A program made the position numbers and the translations under genes. The notes under the pieces were generated by a model, which was given only the letters and a program-made list of their open reading frames with translations, made no database searches and was not told the DNA's origin. From Rubrivivax gelatinosus (GTDB taxonomy: Bacteria > Pseudomonadota > Gammaproteobacteria > Burkholderiales > Burkholderiaceae_C): 64,000 bases of DNA. This document shows, one piece after another, positions 62,426 through 64,000 of the stretch. The DNA lies in NCBI RefSeq assembly GCF_004340905.1, contig NZ_SLXD01000005.1, forward strand, positions 1-64,000, in the 5' to 3' direction. Position 1 is the stretch's first letter. Each line of letters opens with the position of its first letter.

Positions 62426-64000
62426 GTGTCCCTGAACCCCAAGCGGCCGCGCACGCCGCACACGCTGCTGGCGCTGGCCGCCGCGGCCGCCTTCCCGGCC
62501 ATCGCCCAGACCCTGCCGGTGGAGACGATCGTCATCACCGGCCAGGCACTGGCCACCGACCGCGCGCTCAAGGACCAGGCCGCCGCCGACAACGTGGTCA
62601 GCGTCGTGCGCGACGACGGCATCGGCCGCCTGCCCGACAAGAACACCGCCGAGGCCCTGCAGCGCCTGCCCGGCGTGTCGATCGAGCGCGACCAGGGCGA
62701 AGGCCGCTACGTGCGCATCCGCGGCCTGGGGCCGGACCTCAACAGCGTCACCTTCGACGGCAGCCTGCTGCCTTCGCCCGAACGCGACCGCCGCGCGGTG
62801 ATGCTCGACGTGCTGCCCTCGGCGCTGGTGCGCTCGCTGACCGTCAGCAAGACGCTGCTGCCCGAGCAGGACGCCAACTCGATCGGCGGCACGGTGGACG
62901 TGCAGACCGTCTCGGCCTTCGACCGCCCGGGGCGTTTCGTCGCCGCCGAGCTGGGCGAGTCCTACGAGACCAACACCGAACGCTCCAGCCCCAACGGCTC
63001 GCTGCTGTGGAGCGACCGTTTCCTGGGCGGCAAGCTGGGCCTGGCGGCCGGCTTCAGCCACGAGGTGCGCAAGTTCGGCTCGGACAACGTCGAGACCGGC
63101 GGCGCCTGGGACGGCGACGCGCTGGAGGAGTTCGAGCGCCGCGACTACCGCATCACACGCGAGCGCACCGGCCTGGCGCTGAACGCCGAGTACCGCCCCG
63201 AGGCGGGCACCGAGTACCACGCCCGCTACCTGCACAGCCGCTTCAGCGACGACGAGCAGCGCCAGGCGCACGTCATCGAGTTCGACGAGGCCCAGGAGCC
63301 CGGCGCCGTCGGCGAGGCCGAGTCCACGCGCGAGCTGAAGGACCGCAAGGAGACGCAGACCATCCGCTCCTTCGTGCTCGGCACGACGCAGGCGCTGGGC
63401 GACTGGAAGCTCAAGGCCGAGGCCGGCACCAGCCGCTCGGAGGAAGACACGCCGCTGCACATCGCCACCGCCAAGTTCGAGGCCGAGGACACGTTCGACG
63501 GCGTCGGCTACACCGGGCGCTCGCGCCCGCGGCTGGTCGCGCCGGCCGGCATCGACGACGCCTCGGCCTACGAGCTCGACGAGATCGAGATGGAGAAGTC
63601 GCTGGTGCAGGACCGCGAGCACAACCTGCGCCTGGACCTGTCGCGCCCGTTCGAGCTGGCCGGCATCGACGGCGAGCTGAAGTTCGGCGCCAAGACCAGC
63701 CGGCGCAAGAAGACCAGCGAGCAGACCACCTGGGTGATCGACGACTTCGGCAGCGCCGACACCAGCCTGGCGGCCTACGCCTCGGGCAGCGTCGACTATC
63801 CCTGGGGCACGTTCGGGCCGCGCATCGCCGCCAGCCCGCTGTACGCCCTGGCGCGTTCGGTGGACCTGGGCGACTTCGTCGACGATGAGGAGTCCACCGT
63901 CAACGACTACCGCATCGACGAGCGGGTCGACGCCGCCTACCTGCAGACCACCATCGACCTCGGCGCCACGCACCTGATCGCCGGCCTGCGCCACGAACGC
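62426..64000 (+). CDS. TonB-dependent receptor, 5' part
   Basis: 525 codons are open to the right edge, from GTG 62426. Signal peptide PHTLLALAAAAAFPAIAQ, then ETIVITGQ (TonB-box-like) and a plug domain (IGRLPDKNTAEALQRLPGVSIERDQGEGRYVRIRGL, SNSIGGTVDVQT-type segment ANSIGGTVDV). The first barrel strands follow (YETNTERSSPNGSLLWSDRF, LNAEYRPEAGTEYHARYLHSRF). The 'PDKNTAEALQRLPGV' plug is of the Caulobacter/Xanthomonas type used for sugars, peptides or phosphorylated compounds. Pairing with a 5'-nucleotidase suggests a phosphate-containing substrate; this is inference. Confidence 0.88.
   Translation, partial: MSLNPKRPRTPHTLLALAAAAAFPAIAQTLPVETIVITGQALATDRALKDQAAADNVVSVVRDDGIGRLPDKNTAEALQRLPGVSIERDQGEGRYVRIRGLGPDLNSVTFDGSLLPSPERDRRAVMLDVLPSALVRSLTVSKTLLPEQDANSIGGTVDVQTVSAFDRPGRFVAAELGESYETNTERSSPNGSLLWSDRFLGGKLGLAAGFSHEVRKFGSDNVETGGAWDGDALEEFERRDYRITRERTGLALNAEYRPEAGTEYHARYLHSRFSDDEQRQAHVIEFDEAQEPGAVGEAESTRELKDRKETQTIRSFVLGTTQALGDWKLKAEAGTSRSEEDTPLHIATAKFEAEDTFDGVGYTGRSRPRLVAPAGIDDASAYELDEIEMEKSLVQDREHNLRLDLSRPFELAGIDGELKFGAKTSRRKKTSEQTTWVIDDFGSADTSLAAYASGSVDYPWGTFGPRIAASPLYALARSVDLGDFVDDEESTVNDYRIDERVDAAYLQTTIDLGATHLIAGLRHER

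Overview
The window is high-GC DNA with very dense, often overlapping genes. Its gene families (a Bug-type solute-binding protein next to an acyl-CoA ligase, FecI-like sigma factor, NodT-type outer-membrane factors, many diguanylate cyclases) point to a betaproteobacterium of the order Burkholderiales, probably of the Rubrivivax/Leptothrix/Roseateles type. This placement is inferred from gene content and base composition, because no rRNA is present.

Region by region. (1) 1-3.7 kb: two GGDEF proteins (one cut by the left edge), a small LigA-like protein with a strongly structured leader, and a PsiE-family membrane protein, all on the minus strand. (2) 4.1-19.6 kb: one long plus-strand signalling cluster. 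It holds a soluble chemoreceptor with two signalling tips, a triple-CheW scaffold, CheB, a HEAT-repeat protein, CheR, three receiver proteins, CheA and a second soluble receptor. It runs on into a partner-switching set (RsbR, RsbS, RsbT, a second RsbT/RsbW-type ATPase, RsbX-like phosphatase) and ends in a histidine kinase whose N-terminus resembles the RsbT-binding domain of RsbU. All receptors lack membrane segments, so this looks like a cytoplasmic sensory array wired to a stressosome-type module. (3) 19.7-25.4 kb: a minus-strand catabolic operon (Bug protein, acyl-CoA ligase, citryl-CoA-lyase-like enzyme, two SDR dehydrogenases) with a divergent IclR regulator. (4) 25.5-33.1 kb: a two-component system divergent from a complete RND efflux operon.

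(5) 33.3-46.4 kb: an accessory island, partly much richer in A+T. It carries an Xre/excisionase-type antitoxin with a frameshifted PIN toxin, an orphan Phd antitoxin, a membrane-anchored Mrr-like nuclease, a MazG-PIN-histone-H1-like fusion, an AAA_13 ATPase of the PrrC/RloC type, an Abi_C protein and a Thoeris antiphage system (SIR2-SLOG ThsA plus two different TIR proteins). An ECF sigma factor, a possible transposase derivative and an Xre regulator with twin palindromic operators follow. The island ends at a tRNA-Arg(TCT) gene whose 3' end faces it.

(6) 46.6-64 kb: LysR regulator and siderophore-interacting protein; a second RND operon (MFP, pump, outer-membrane factor) ending in a patatin phospholipase and controlled by a divergent TetR with a clear palindromic operator; Lrp regulator with divergent aspartate/glutamate racemase; a degenerate GGDEF protein with an AraC regulator; an MBOAT-like fragment; a secreted 5'-nucleotidase; and a TonB-dependent receptor cut by the right edge.

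The two most notable systems are the chemosensory/stressosome hybrid and the Thoeris-centred defence island.
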